Shown here one piece after another: positions 9,511 through 19,586 of a stretch of 64,000 nt of DNA. This DNA comes from Pseudarthrobacter sp. Fe7 (lineage in GTDB: Bacteria > Actinomycetota > Actinomycetes > Actinomycetales > Micrococcaceae). Position numbers and translations under genes: made by a program. Under the pieces are notes generated by a model. The model saw only the letters and a program-made list of their open reading frames with translations, was not told where the DNA came from and searched no databases. Every line of letters begins with the position of its first letter. Positions within the stretch are counted from its first letter, which is position 1. The stretch is taken from assembly GCA_024372495.1 (NCBI GenBank), contig CP099977.1, positions 2,046,001 to 2,110,000 of the forward strand, read 5' to 3'.

Positions 9511-11004
9511 TCAGGAAACGAGCTCGAAGTGGATTTGCCGGGTGGTGATGTCCGAAGAAACCAGCCGAACGCGGACCTTGGTCCCGGATTCCAGCTCACC
9601 GGCGCAGCGTGCGGTCACGGCGGGTTCGGCGATCTGGATGATCCCCGAACCCCCGTTCCCGTTGCCGTTCCTGCCATTGCCGTTTCCGCTCTTCCCGTTC
9701 CCGTTCCCGTTCTGCGGCTTGGATCCGGAAATCACGATCGCATCGAACTCCTGGCCGATGTGGTTCAGCAGCAAAGCCGCCTCTACGGTGTCCAGCGCCA
9801 GGCGTTCCATCCGTGACGCCAGCTGGTCCGATCCGGCCATGATGCCCGGAAGCAGCGGCAGGGCTTCCCGCGCCCAGCCCGGAACATCGCCGCCGTTGCT
9901 CAGGGCCTCGCAGATGACCAGCACAAAGCGGTCCACCAGGCGGCGCAGCGGCGCGGTGGTGTGGGCGTAGGCTGCCCCGATGGCGGACTGGATGCCGTCC
10001 TCGGGGACAGTCCCATCAAAGGCTGTGTAGGACGCACCCCGGAACAGCATGCCGGCCGAGTGCATGATGGCCAGCTGCTGCGGCTTGGTGGGGTCCAACG
10101 AACGGAGATACTCGCCGTAGCTGATCTCCCCATCCCATGGCCTGCCCAGCACCTCTGTCTGGAGCCGGAAATGCCGCAGGGACCGTTCGTCCGGGGCCGG
10201 CATGGTGCGCAGGATGCCCACCTTGCCGTCCAGCATGAGCCGCGCGGCAGCCATTCCCGTCATTAACGAAATCTGGGCGTTCCAGTCCTCCACGGGAAGC
10301 TGCGGGACGGCGTCAATGCGGTAGCCGCCGTCGGGCAGCTGGACGATCTCCTGCTCAGGCATGTTCAGGCTGGCACCTTCACGGGCCCGCTCCAGCGCCA
10401 CCCGTTTCAGGCCCACCTCACGGAGGAGCCGCAGTACGGGGGAAGCGGTCCCGGCGTCGAGATCGGCCTGGGCGCCTTTGTAGCTGAGCTTGTCCCGGCT
10501 AAGGACCCGCGCCCGCCGGACACCCACCGACAGCACCGACGCGTCGCCGTCGAGCGTGAAGTCCCACACGAAGGCCGAACATTCCTGGCCGGGCAGCAGG
10601 CTCCCTGCCCCCTCGCTGATCACCTCCGGATGCAGCGGGATCCGGCCATCGGGAGCGTAGAACGTCTGCCCGCGGCGCCGGGTCTCTGCGTCCAGGGGAC
10701 CTCCCGGTGCAACAAACGCCGGAACGTCGGCGATCGCGTACATCACGCGGTAGCCGTCCCCGTCCGGTGCGATGAACACTGCCTGGTCCAGGTCCGTGGA
10801 GGACGCCGGATCGATAGTCACGAATTCGACCGCGGTCAGGTCATAGGACGGCAGCTTAAGCGCGGCGACTGCGGCCCGGGCATCCGCCACGGCCTCGGCG
10901 GGGTACGGGCCCGGCAGTTCAAGTTCCGTCCGCAGCAGGCCCAGCGCCTCTTCCAGGGCGTTCTTGTGGTCATGGACGTTAGGGGCCAACCGATGATGCG
11001 ACAC
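9511..11004 (-). CDS. RNB-domain ribonuclease (RNase II/R family)
   Basis: 497 residues, an exoribonuclease of the RNase II superfamily. The RNB active-site segment reads [13 protein letters not shown] (~65), so the last of the four classical aspartates is Gln, a variant I recall from actinobacterial homologues. [14 protein letters not shown] marks the conserved C-terminal part of the domain. There is no clear cold-shock domain at the N-terminus. An Asn-Gly repeat of about 20 residues (encoded at ~9655-9715) interrupts the region before the C-terminal beta-rich segment, which probably corresponds to the S1 part. The start is GTG at 11004, seven bases after a TACGCT hexamer. Confidence 0.88.
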   Translation of the reverse strand: MSHHRLAPNVHDHKNALEEALGLLRTELELPGPYPAEAVADARAAVAALKLPSYDLTAVEFVTIDPASSTDLDQAVFIAPDGDGYRVMYAIADVPAFVAPGGPLDAETRRRGQTFYAPDGRIPLHPEVISEGAGSLLPGQECSAFVWDFTLDGDASVLSVGVRRARVLSRDKLSYKGAQADLDAGTASPVLRLLREVGLKRVALERAREGASLNMPEQEIVQLPDGGYRIDAVPQLPVEDWNAQISLMTGMAAARLMLDGKVGILRTMPAPDERSLRHFRLQTEVLGRPWDGEISYGEYLRSLDPTKPQQLAIMHSAGMLFRGASYTAFDGTVPEDGIQSAIGAAYAHTTAPLRRLVDRFVLVICEALSNGGDVPGWAREALPLLPGIMAGSDQLASRMERLALDTVEAALLLNHIGQEFDAIVISGSKPQNGNGNGKSGNGNGRNGNGNGGSGIIQIAEPAVTARCAGELESGTKVRVRLVSSDITTRQIHFELVS

Positions 11005-11011
11005 AAAAATC

Positions 11012-11017
11012 AGCGTA
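11012..11017 (-). promoter_or_regulatory. -10 hexamer, probable leaderless start of the RNB ribonuclease gene
   Basis: TACGCT on the minus strand, seven bases (GATTTTT) before GTG 11004, without a ribosome binding site. It lies in the 39-base gap after thiE, so the gene may have its own promoter. Confidence 0.45.
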
Positions 11018-11043
11018 GCCCCAAGTCCCGGGATTAAGCAGGC

Positions 11044-11793
11044 TCAGGAGCCGGCGGCGTCCAGCGCGTCGAGGAGGGAGGCGGCGGCGGCCGCGGCGTC
11101 GGGAGCCTCGGTGATGGCCCGGACCACCACAATCCGTCGTGCGCCGGCGTCCGCCACCTCACGGACGTTTCCGTGGTCGATGCCACCGATGGCAAACCAC
11201 GGCACCGGATCCGCCGCTTGCCGCGAGGCTTCGGCGGCGTACTTCACCAGTTCAGGGCCGACGGCGGCCCGGCCGGGTTTGGTGGGCGTGGCCCAGACCG
11301 GACCCACGCAGAAGTAGTCCAGCCCGGACGGCCCGGCAGTGGCTGCCAGGGCGGCGTCCACCTGTTCGGTGGTGTGGCTGGAGAGCCCGATGGCAGCATT
11401 TCCATTGACCAGCGTCCGGGCCGCAGCCAGCGGAAGATCCTTCTGGCCAATGTGGAACACCGGCGCTCCGGACAGCACGGCGATATCGGCCCGGTCGTTG
11501 ACGGCCCACAGTTTCCCGTGCCGGACCGCGGCCTCCTTCAGCACCGCCAGGAGGTCCAGTTCCTCGGCAGCTTCGATGGTCTTGTCGCGCAACTGGACGA
11601 TGTCCACCCCGCCGGAAAACGCGGCGTCCACGAACTCCGCAAAGTCGCCGCGCCCACGCCTCGCATCGGTGCAGAGGTACAGGCGGGCTGCCTTGAGGGC
11701 GTCGCTGTGCCCTGCATTGGCAACTTCGGCATTGGCAACGGCGGCGGCCGAAGCGTGGGGGCCGGCGGGCAAGGATGAGGCGGACACATTCAT
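11044..11793 (-). CDS. thiE: Thiamine-phosphate synthase
   Basis: Joins the HMP-pyrophosphate and thiazole-phosphate moieties to give thiamine phosphate. 249 residues in a TIM barrel. Recognisable features are LYLCTD, the pyrimidine-binding VDIVQLRDK (~69), [40 protein letters not shown] and the phosphate-binding FAIGGI. About 25 extra residues precede the fold; the ATG at 11793 is kept because a TAGGCT hexamer lies seven bases upstream. It is divergent from thiO, so it lies outside the riboswitch-controlled transcript. Confidence 0.93.
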   Translation of the reverse strand: MNVSASSLPAGPHASAAAVANAEVANAGHSDALKAARLYLCTDARRGRGDFAEFVDAAFSGGVDIVQLRDKTIEAAEELDLLAVLKEAAVRHGKLWAVNDRADIAVLSGAPVFHIGQKDLPLAAARTLVNGNAAIGLSSHTTEQVDAALAATAGPSGLDYFCVGPVWATPTKPGRAAVGPELVKYAAEASRQAADPVPWFAIGGIDHGNVREVADAGARRIVVVRAITEAPDAAAAAASLLDALDAAGS

Positions 11794-11800
11794 GCCTGCA

Positions 11801-11806
11801 AGCCTA
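11801..11806 (-). promoter_or_regulatory. -10 hexamer, probable leaderless start of thiE
   Basis: TAGGCT on the minus strand, seven bases before ATG 11793, with no Shine-Dalgarno sequence. Confidence 0.4.
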
Positions 11807-11813
11807 GTTCCTC

Positions 11814-11819
11814 TAAACT
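11814..11819 (+). promoter_or_regulatory. -10 hexamer of the thiOSG transcript
   Basis: TAAACT ends seven bases before the 5' boundary of the TPP riboswitch, which places the transcription start at about 11826. Confidence 0.45.
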
Positions 11820-11825
11820 GGGCTG

Positions 11826-11927
11826 GTACTGCGGGAGCCCGCGGCAGCTGTCACAAAGCGCCGGGCTGAGAGGGCGTCAGAGCCGACCGCTTGACCTGAT
11901 CCGGTTAATGCCGGCGTAGGGAAGGAA
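11826..11927 (+). ncRNA. TPP riboswitch (THI element)
   Basis: Contains the conserved blocks of the thiamine pyrophosphate aptamer in order: GGGCTGAGAGG, CCGACC, TTGACCTGATC, GGTTAATGCCGGCGTAGGGAAGGAA. The final block holds the only plausible ribosome binding site (GGAAGGA, ~11920-11926), a few bases before the thiO ATG at 11932. Ligand binding should therefore hide that site and block translation. No terminator hairpin is visible between the aptamer and the gene. Confidence 0.96.
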
Positions 11928-11931
11928 CCAT

Positions 11932-13217
11932 ATGCTTACCCCATCCGACAATTTTCCCGGCCCGTCCGGTGCCACGGTTCGGGCTGACGTCGCCGTGATC
12001 GGCGGGGGAGTAGTTGGGCACGGGATCGCCTGGGAGGTGCAGCGTTCGGGGCGCTCCGTTGTCCTGATCGATGACGCCCCCGGAAGCGGTGCCAGTTGGG
12101 CCGCCGCCGGCATGCTGGCCCCCGTCAGCGAACTCCACTACCAGGAGGAAGACCTTCTGGAACTGATGCTTGAGGCATCATCGCGGTGGCCCGGGTTCGC
12201 CGCCGGAATCGCCGGTGCAACGGGTGCGGACTCCGGATACATTACGACGCCGACGCTCGCGGTAGGTGCCGACGCCGCGGACCGCCGCGCGCTGATGGAC
12301 CTTCGCGCGGTACAGCAGGCCAACGGACTGGCGGTGGAACCCCTGACCGTGCGGGATGCCCGGAAGCGCGAGCCGCTCCTCAGCCCCGCCATAGCCTGCG
12401 CGCTTGATACACCCGCGGACCACCAGGTGGATCCCAGGCGCCTGGTGGCAGCCCTGCGGCTGGCCCTCGCCGGCGCCGCGCGGGAGACGCCGGACCTGGC
12501 GGTTGCCGGCGCGGTGGACGGGTATGCCGTGCCGGACCGGGCAGCCGCCCTGCTGTGGGAGGGCGGAGCTGTCGCCGGTGCCGCGCTCGCCGGCGGTGGC
12601 ACCGTCCTGGCAACGGAAACCGTGGTGGCGAACGGCCTCCAGGCAGGTGCGCTGGGCGGCTTGCCCGAGGACCTTGAACTACCCCTGCGCCCGGTGCACG
12701 GGGATATCCTGCGCCTTGCCGTTCCCCCACACCTCCAACCCCTGGTGACCTCCACGGTGCGGGGCCTGGTCCACGGCATCCCGGTCTACATCGTCCCCCG
12801 GCAGGACGGGACCGTGGTCATCGGCGCCACCCAGCGGGAGGACGCCCTCTCCGACGCCGTCAGCGCCGGAGGCGTGTACCAGCTGCTGCGGGACGCCCAG
12901 GCGCTGGTCCCCGCTGTCGCTGAACTTGAACTCCTCGAGTGCACCGCACGGGCCCGCCCCGGCACTCCCGACAACGCGCCGCTGCTGGGCCGCGTGCCCG
13001 CGGCACTGGGGCCACAAGGCGCCGGGGCCGGGCACATCTCCGGGCTCATCATCGCCACAGGCTTCTTCCGGCACGGTGTGCTGCTCACTCCCGCCGCGGC
13101 AGCCATCTGCGCTGGACTGCTGGACGGGAAAGCCGATCCCCGCTGGGAGCCCTTCAGCCCGGAACGGTTCTCCCGGCCGGCGGCAGCCGCCCCAATCCCC
13201 CACATCAAGGAGACAGC

Positions 13218-13221
<4 letters not shown>
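11932..13221 (+). CDS. thiO: Glycine oxidase for thiazole synthesis
   Basis: FAD-dependent oxidase that converts glycine to the imine used by ThiG. 429 residues. The N-terminal dinucleotide fold reads DVAVIGGGVVGHGIAWE (~20), followed by GSGASWAAAGMLAP, and the C-terminal DAO domain has PVHGDIL and an IATGFFRHGVLLTP end. It is first in the riboswitch-controlled thiO-thiS-thiG operon, and its stop overlaps the thiS start in a GTGA junction. TPP control is inferred from the riboswitch. Confidence 0.92.
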
Positions 13222-14275
<1,054 letters not shown>

Positions 14276-14287
14276 CCCCGGTCATAC

Positions 14288-14325
14288 ACGTGTGGCCACC
14301 AACCGGCTGGGTGGTGGCCACACGT
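14288..14325. terminator. Bidirectional terminator-like hairpin
   Basis: A 14-bp perfect inverted repeat (14288-14301 with 14312-14325) lies between the converging thiG and the small membrane protein gene. It lacks a strong T run. Confidence 0.65.
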
Positions 14326-14359
14326 ATATCCAAGGCCGGCAGGGGCCGGCCGGCGGCAG

Positions 14360-14662
14360 TCAGCGCCGCAGGATGGCAGTCAGCCGCTCCGTGTCCCGGC
14401 GCGCCCGGGCGCGGCCCAGGTAGACGACGGCGGCAATGGCCGCGGCAGCACCGAGGACCATGGGCAGGATCCAGGGGAGCCAGGTGGTCCCGGGCAGGTA
14501 ACCGAAGCCCGCCGCCATCAGGATGATCCACGTCAATGCCGCAACACCCACGGCCACGCCTGCCGGCAACGCGGCACCGTATTTGGAATGCCGTTTGTCA
14601 TTGGCCCAGACGACGAGGCCGGCGGCGACAGTGGCCAGCACCACGATGGTCAGCGAAAGCAT
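14360..14662 (-). CDS. Small predicted membrane protein
   Basis: 100 residues with three hydrophobic helices (about 1-19, 31-52 and 64-82) and a basic C-terminus (RARARRDTERLTAILRR). I do not recognise a family. It lies 32 bases downstream of the DUF3107 gene on the same strand and may be co-transcribed with it. AAGGAG lies just upstream of the ATG, and codon use is like that of the neighbours, which supports a real gene. Confidence 0.65.
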   Translation of the reverse strand: MLSLTIVVLATVAAGLVVWANDKRHSKYGAALPAGVAVGVAALTWIILMAAGFGYLPGTTWLPWILPMVLGAAAAIAAVVYLGRARARRDTERLTAILRR

Positions 14663-14694
14663 GGGACTCCTTGGGAAACGGACTGGCGGGGGGC

Positions 14695-14919
14695 CTAGAA
14701 CTGGCCGAAACCTACGCGCCGGACCTCTTCGGCGCCGATCTCGACATAGGCCAGGGCATTGCCCGGAACAATGATCAGGCGTCCTTTGTCATCCTTCAGG
14801 CGCAGTTCGCTGCCTTCGTTGATGGCTTCGCCAACAACTTTGGCCACTGTCTCCGCGTCCTGGGTCGATTCCAGTACGATTTCGCGGCCAACGTTTTGAA
14901 CGCCGATCTTAATTTCCAA
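14695..14919 (-). CDS. DUF3107 family protein
   Basis: 74 residues starting MEIKIGVQNVGREIVLEST, full length for this actinobacterial family of unknown function. I chose the TTG at 14919 because GGGAGG lies five bases upstream and homologues start here; a TTG at 14940 would add seven residues without a binding site. It sits between a TetR regulator gene and a small membrane protein gene, all on the minus strand. A conserved tail (GNALAYVEIGAEEVRRVGFG) is present. Confidence 0.85.
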   Translation of the reverse strand: MEIKIGVQNVGREIVLESTQDAETVAKVVGEAINEGSELRLKDDKGRLIIVPGNALAYVEIGAEEVRRVGFGQF

Positions 14920-14967
14920 GGGGGCCTCCCAGCCAAACAAGTTCGTTGATGATGTCTTATTTGTAGT

Positions 14968-15652
14968 CTAGGACTCTTTGGGGAAGCGAGAGATTCCGCG
15001 CCAAGCTAAACGATAGATGAGATCGCTGGCCACATCGAGGTCCAGGTTGCCGTCAGTTTCCAGCCAGTACCGGGCACTGACCTGCGCCATTCCGGCCAGG
15101 CCACGGCCCAGCAGTTCCGCTTCGAGGTGGGGGAGCTTGGTGTCCTCGGCAATGACCCGGGCAATGGCATCGGCGAAGGTCCGGTTGAAGGTTTCCAGCC
15201 TTGAGCTGACATCGGGGTCATTGACCAGGTCGGACTCGAACACCAGGCGGTGGGCCTGGTCATCATTGGCGATGAAGTGGAAATAGGCGCGCATGACGGC
15301 CTGGACGCGTTCATCGTTGTCCGTGGTGGAATTCAGGGCCCCCAGCATCAGGTCGGTCAACGAGGCCAGATGGCTTTCAAGCAGGGCCAGATACAGGTCC
15401 CGCTTGGAGGGGAAGTGCTGGTACAGCACCGGTTTGCTGACATGGGCGGTCTCTGCAATTTCATCCATCGCCGCGCCGTGGTAGCCGTTGGCCACGAAGA
15501 CCTCCTGCGCCGCAGCGAGGAGCCTGGGCGCGGCGCTCATCCCGTGGCATCCGGGTGGACCGCTGGCCCGCGGGGCGCGAGGGAGCCTGGGGTTCGGGGG
15601 CCGGCGGGCGACCGGCCCGTGCTTCAGGGACCACAGTTGTCCTTCTTTCCAT
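14968..15652 (-). CDS. TetR-family transcriptional regulator (one apparent sequence error)
   Basis: Reconstructed length is 227 residues: an extended Pro/Arg-rich N-terminus, then a TetR DNA-binding domain (RMPRDERRAQLLAAAQEVF, MDEIAETAHVSKPVLYQHFPSK) and an all-helical ligand domain. The break is at 15523-15528, where one base of GAGCCT (plus strand) is extra. Removing it joins DERRAQ to LLAAAQEVF as in homologues. The ATG at 15652 has AAGG eight bases upstream. It is divergent from moeB, with an imperfect palindrome (GGTAATATGACC, 15678-15689) between them that could be its own operator. The ligand is unknown. Confidence 0.87.
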
Positions 15653-15707
15653 TGCAGTTACCTTCACTTTACTGCGGGGTAATATGACCCGGCGGTATCC
15701 TCGGGCA

Positions 15708-15713
15708 TAGATT
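15708..15713 (+). promoter_or_regulatory. -10 hexamer, probable leaderless start of moeB
   Basis: TAGATT lies five bases before ATG 15719, with no clear ribosome binding site. Confidence 0.4.
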
Positions 15714-15718
15714 GAAGT

Positions 15719-16917
15719 ATGGCTTCGTCTCTCACCGCAAATGTTTCGACCCCCGCCCTTGCTCCGTTGGTGGAACCGGCTGCCGACCTCAGTCCGGCCG
15801 AGGTGGAACGGTATTCCCGCCACCTGATCATTCCCGAGATCGGCGCGCTGGGTCAGCGGCGGCTCAAGAACGCCAAGGTGCTGGTGATTGGTGCCGGCGG
15901 CCTGGGTGCCCCCGCGCTGCTGTACCTTGCCGCAGCGGGTGTGGGAACCATTGGGATCATCGACGACGATGTCGTGGACCTGAGCAACCTTCAGCGCCAA
16001 GTCATCCACGGCGTCAGCGACGTCGGCCGGCCCAAGACCGAGTCGGCACGCGATGCCATTGCCGGGCTGAATCCGCTCGTGGACGTCAGGCTGCACAACG
16101 TCCGCCTGGACCCATCGAACGCCCTGGAGCTTTTCAGCGGGTACGACCTCATCCTTGACGGGGCCGACAACTTCGCCACCCGGTACCTGGTGAACGATGC
16201 CGCGGCCATCCTGGGCAAACCCTACGTGTGGGGTTCCATCTTCCGTTTCGATGGCCAGGTCAGCGTCTTCTGGGAACAACACGGCCCCACCTACCGGGAC
16301 CTGTACCCGGAGGCCCCGCCTGCCGGTTCCGTCCCTTCCTGCGGCGAGGGGGCGTCTTCGGCATGCTGTGCGCCGCCGTGGGATCGCTCATGGTGACCGA
16401 AGCGGTGAAGCTGATTACCGGCGTCGGGCGTTCCCTGCTTGGCCGGGTGGCCCTGTTTGACGCGCTGGGCGGCAGCTGGCGCGAGATCCGCGTGTCAAAG
16501 GACCCCGCGGCCCAGCCCATCACGGAACTGACCGACTACGAGGCCTTCTGCGGCATCGCCCCGGCGTCCCCGTCCGACACGGAGCACACCGTCACTGCCA
16601 CCCAGTTGGCCACCATGCTCGCGTCGCGGAAAGCCGGCCTCAAGGACTTTGAGCTGGTGGATGTCCGCGAGGCTGGAGAGCACGAGATCGTCCGGATCGA
16701 CGGCGCCCGGCTCATCCCGCAGGGACGCATCCTTGCCGGCGAGGCGTGGGATGAGCTACCGCAGGACCGGGACATCGTGTTCCACTGCAAGGCCGGGACC
16801 CGCTCCGCCAACGTGCTGGCGGCTGCCCGGCAGGCCGGCTACCAGCGGGTCAGCCATCTCGACGGCGGGATCCTGGCCTGGGTGCGCGACGTAGAGCCCC
16901 AGAAGCCCGTCTACTGA
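15719..16917 (+). CDS. moeB: MoeB/ThiF-type adenylyltransferase fused to a rhodanese domain (one apparent sequence error)
   Basis: E1-like enzyme that adenylates the C-terminus of a small sulfur carrier (MoaD, ThiS or CysO type), with a C-terminal sulfurtransferase domain. Reconstructed length is 399 residues. ERYSRHLIIPEIG and the ATP-binding GAGGLGAPALLYLAAAGVG are at residues ~30-75, then DDVVDLSNLQRQ and DGADNF. The rhodanese domain (~300-399) has the active-site loop CKAGTRSA. One G is missing from the run at 16348-16352; adding it joins SCGEG to GVFGMLC. Its proximity to thiOSG suggests it may charge ThiS as well as MoaD; this is inference. Confidence 0.9.
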
Positions 16918-16923
16918 TTCCGA

Positions 16924-16980
16924 TGCCCTGTCAGGACTGGGTCCTAAACCGGTGGGTTAGGAGCCATACCTGACAGGGCA
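16924..16980. terminator. Two-tier inverted repeat between converging moeB and hemA
   Basis: Outer arms TGCCCTGTCAGG (16924-16935) and CCTGACAGGGCA (16969-16980) are a perfect 12-bp repeat. They enclose a second repeat, TCCTAA (16942-16947) with TTAGGA (16957-16962). It has no T run but sits where a shared terminator is expected. Confidence 0.5.
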
Positions 16981-16998
16981 ACTGGGGTTTTGGGGAGG

Positions 16999-18326
16999 TC
17001 AGGCGGTTTCGCGGTCCTTGTGGTCCACCGGGCATTCGGCCTCCACTGCTGCGGGCGCGGCGGTGACGGGTTGTTCGACGGTGATGCCGTACAGCGCCTC
17101 GAGCGCTGCAACGTAGTCTTCCTGCTGGCCGTTCGCGGCGAGCCTCGCGGGCGCGGACCGTGGGGACGTGCAGCAACTGCTTGACCATGCGCCGGAGCGC
17201 GAACTCGACCTCTTCGGCGGCGGCGGTGCAGCCGTGCCGGGCACGGACTTTTTCCATCTCTGAGTCCAGCACGTTCATGGTGTGGCGCCGCAGGGCAACG
17301 ATGGCGGAATCCACGGAACGTGCCTCGCGCTCCGTCTCAAAGGCCCTGGCTGCACCCTTGACGATGCCGCTGGCCTGGGCCAGCGATTCTGCCTGTTCCT
17401 GCGGTGCTGCCAGCCGCACGGATTCAAGGGTCAGCAGTTCCACGCCGTCCAGCTCACCGACTGCGGGATCGAAGTCGTGCGTGAGCGCCAGGTCAATGGC
17501 GATCAGGGGCTGCGGTGAATCCGCCCGGACCTGGGCCAGGCTCGTCAGCTTCAACCCGGGTGTCCGAGCCACTGCACCCGATCATGACGTCGGCGCCTGC
17601 CACTGCGGGCCGCAGGGATTCAACGTCCAGGGCCATTCCGCCGCGCGAAGCCACGAACCCTTCGGCCCGGCCGGAAGAGGAGAAAACGGAGATGTCAGTG
17701 CAGCCGCGTTCGCGCAGCAGCGCCATGGTGGCGCCGGCGTAGGCGCCGGTCCCGAAGAGCACAACCTTCTTGGCTGACCAGTCGGGGTTTTCGGAAAGAT
17801 CGGTGGCCAGGTCCAGTGCCACGGAGACGATTGAAAGTCCCCGCGAGCCGAGGGCAGTCTGCGCGCCCACATCCTTCGCGGTCTTGGACGCGGCCTGGAA
17901 CAGCCGGACCAGGCCGGCGCTGGCAGTGCCTTCGTGCTGGGCGGTAATCAGCGCGCGGCGCACCTGGCCGGCGATTTCACGTTCACCAACGACGGCGGAG
18001 TCCAGCCCCGCGCTGACGGCAAACAGGTGCTGGGTCACCTCGGGCCCGGTGCGGGTGCTGAACGAGCGTGAAACGAGGGGCTCGGCCAGGCCACTGGCCT
18101 CGCTGATCCGGGATACGAGTGCCGCCCGGGCCGCTTCGACGTCGTTCGGGTTGGGGGCCTCGCCGTAGATCTCATAGCGGTTGCAGGTGGAAAGGACCAC
18201 CGCGCCGGCCACGGCGGGGGATTCGGTGAGCGCGGAAGCGGCAATCCCGGAGGAACCGTTGCTCAACTGAGCAACGGTTTCAAGGTCGATGTCGGCGTGT
18301 GTAGCCACCAATGAGAAAAGAACCAC
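16999..18326 (-). CDS. hemA: Glutamyl-tRNA reductase (two apparent sequence errors)
   Basis: First committed step of heme synthesis: reduces glutamyl-tRNA to glutamate-1-semialdehyde with NADPH. Reconstructed length is 441 residues. The catalytic Cys48 is in [22 protein letters not shown], the NADPH site [17 protein letters not shown], and a C-terminal dimerisation domain follow. One extra base in AGGCTC at 17538-17543 and one in GAGCCT at 17140-17145 break the frame; removal gives EADELAQVRAD and RARELAANGQQ. The start is GTG at 18326, shortly after a TATGAT hexamer. It is divergent from hemE, while the rest of the pathway runs on the other strand. Confidence 0.93.
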
Positions 18327-18335
18327 AGCAGACCA

Positions 18336-18366
18336 ATCATAGCTTTTTCGTTGCCCGGTAGAACAA
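18336..18366 (-). promoter_or_regulatory. hemA promoter, probably leaderless
   Basis: On the minus strand TATGAT (18341-18336) lies nine bases before the GTG start. TTGTTC (18366-18361) lies 19 bases further upstream as a possible -35. There is no ribosome binding site. Confidence 0.5.
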
Positions 18367-18427
18367 CCCTCGGAAAGGATAGTCGCCACACTGAGGCGTG
18401 ATCCGCGCCACCCGCCCGGTCCGCGTC

Positions 18428-18454
18428 TTGTAAGCGACAGGTTGTCGTTATCTT
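18428..18454 (+). promoter_or_regulatory. Candidate hemE promoter with a dyad between its elements
   Basis: TTGTAA (18428-18433) and TATCTT (18449-18454) are separated by 15 bases that include the dyad CGACA-GGT-TGTCG (18435-18447). A regulator could bind there. The spacing is short for a sigma-A promoter, so this is tentative. Confidence 0.3.
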
Positions 18455-18484
18455 TTGCAGCTCTTTTTCGGCACAATCAAAAGC

Positions 18485-19579
18485 ATGACTCCTAGCCCTG
18501 CCGTCTCCGCTGCCGGCGTCCTTGCCGCAGACCATCCACTGATGGACGGCCGCACAGCAGATTCCCCGCTGATCACGGCCTACCGCGGCGGCAAGCCGTC
18601 CCGGCGTCCCGTCTGGTTTATGCGGCAGGCAGGCAGGTCGCTGCCCGAATACCTCAAGGTGCGCGAGGGCATCGCCATGCTTGATTCCTGCCTCCGGCCG
18701 GAGCGGCTTCCGAGATCACGCTGCAGCCCGTCCGCCGCCATGACGTGGATGCCGGCATCTTCTTTTCAGACATCGTCATCCCGTTGAAGCTCGCCGGGGT
18801 GGGCGTGGACATCGTGCCCGGGGTGGGGCCGGTCCTTGACAAGCCCGTGCGCACGGCGGCCGATGTTGCCGCCCTGCCGCAGCTGACGTGGGAAGCCCTG
18901 GAGCCCATCCGCGAGGCCGTCCGCCTCACGGTGGCGGAACTGGGCAGGACGCCCCTGATCGGTTTCGCCGGCGCGCCGTTCACCCTGGCTGCCTACATGG
19001 TGGAAGGAAAGCCGTCGCGCGACCACCTGGGCCCGCGCACCATGATGCACGCGGACCCGGAGACCTGGACCGCGCTGGCCAACTGGGGAGCCGACGCGTC
19101 GGGCATGTTCCTCCAGGCCCAGTTGGAGGCCGGCGCCTCAGCCGCACAGCTCTTCGATTCCTGGGCGGGCTCGCTGGGACTGGCCGACTACACCAAATAC
19201 GTTGCACCGGCGTCGGCCCGCGCCCTGGACCATGTCCGCCACCTAGGTGCCCCGCTCATCCACTTTGGCACCGGCACGTCCGAGGCTCCTCGTCGCCATG
19301 CGGGACGTCGGCGTTGACGTCGTGGGCGTTGACTACCGGCTGCCGCTCGACGAAGCGAACCGCCGGCTGGGCGGAACCGTGCCGCTGCAGGGGAACATCG
19401 ATCCCGCGCTGCTGGCAGCACCCTGGGAAATCCTGGAAGCCCACGTCCGCGAGGTCATCGCCGCCGGATCCGCAGCCCCCGGCCACGTCCTGAACCTGGG
19501 ACACGGAGTACCGCCCGAAACGGACCCTGGCGTCCTGACCCGGGTGGTGGAGCTCATCCACTCCATCTCACCGGAGTAG
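18485..19579 (+). CDS. hemE: Uroporphyrinogen III decarboxylase (two apparent sequence errors)
   Basis: Converts uroporphyrinogen III to coproporphyrinogen III. Reconstructed length is 364 residues. The substrate-binding PVWFMRQAGRSLPEY (~38) is present, followed by ITLQPVRRHDVDAGIFFSDIV, GFAGAPFTLAAYM, FDSWAG and GNIDP. At 18701-18706 one base (T of GAGCTGG) is missing between CLRPE and LASEITLQP. At 19282-19287 one extra G in AGGCTC separates GTGTSE from LLVAMRDVG. It is the first gene of the plus-strand heme cluster; hemY follows after seven bases. Confidence 0.93.
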
Positions 19580-19586
19580 GAAACCC

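Noticed and set aside
15575..15595. The GAGCCT at about 15582 in the tetR N-terminus as a further corrupted site.
   Set aside because: Deleting a base there gives an unlikely sequence, while the correction at 15523-15528 gives RMPRDERRAQLLAAAQ, the normal start of this subfamily. Natural GAGCCT/AGGCTC sites also exist (for example at about 40938, in frame).
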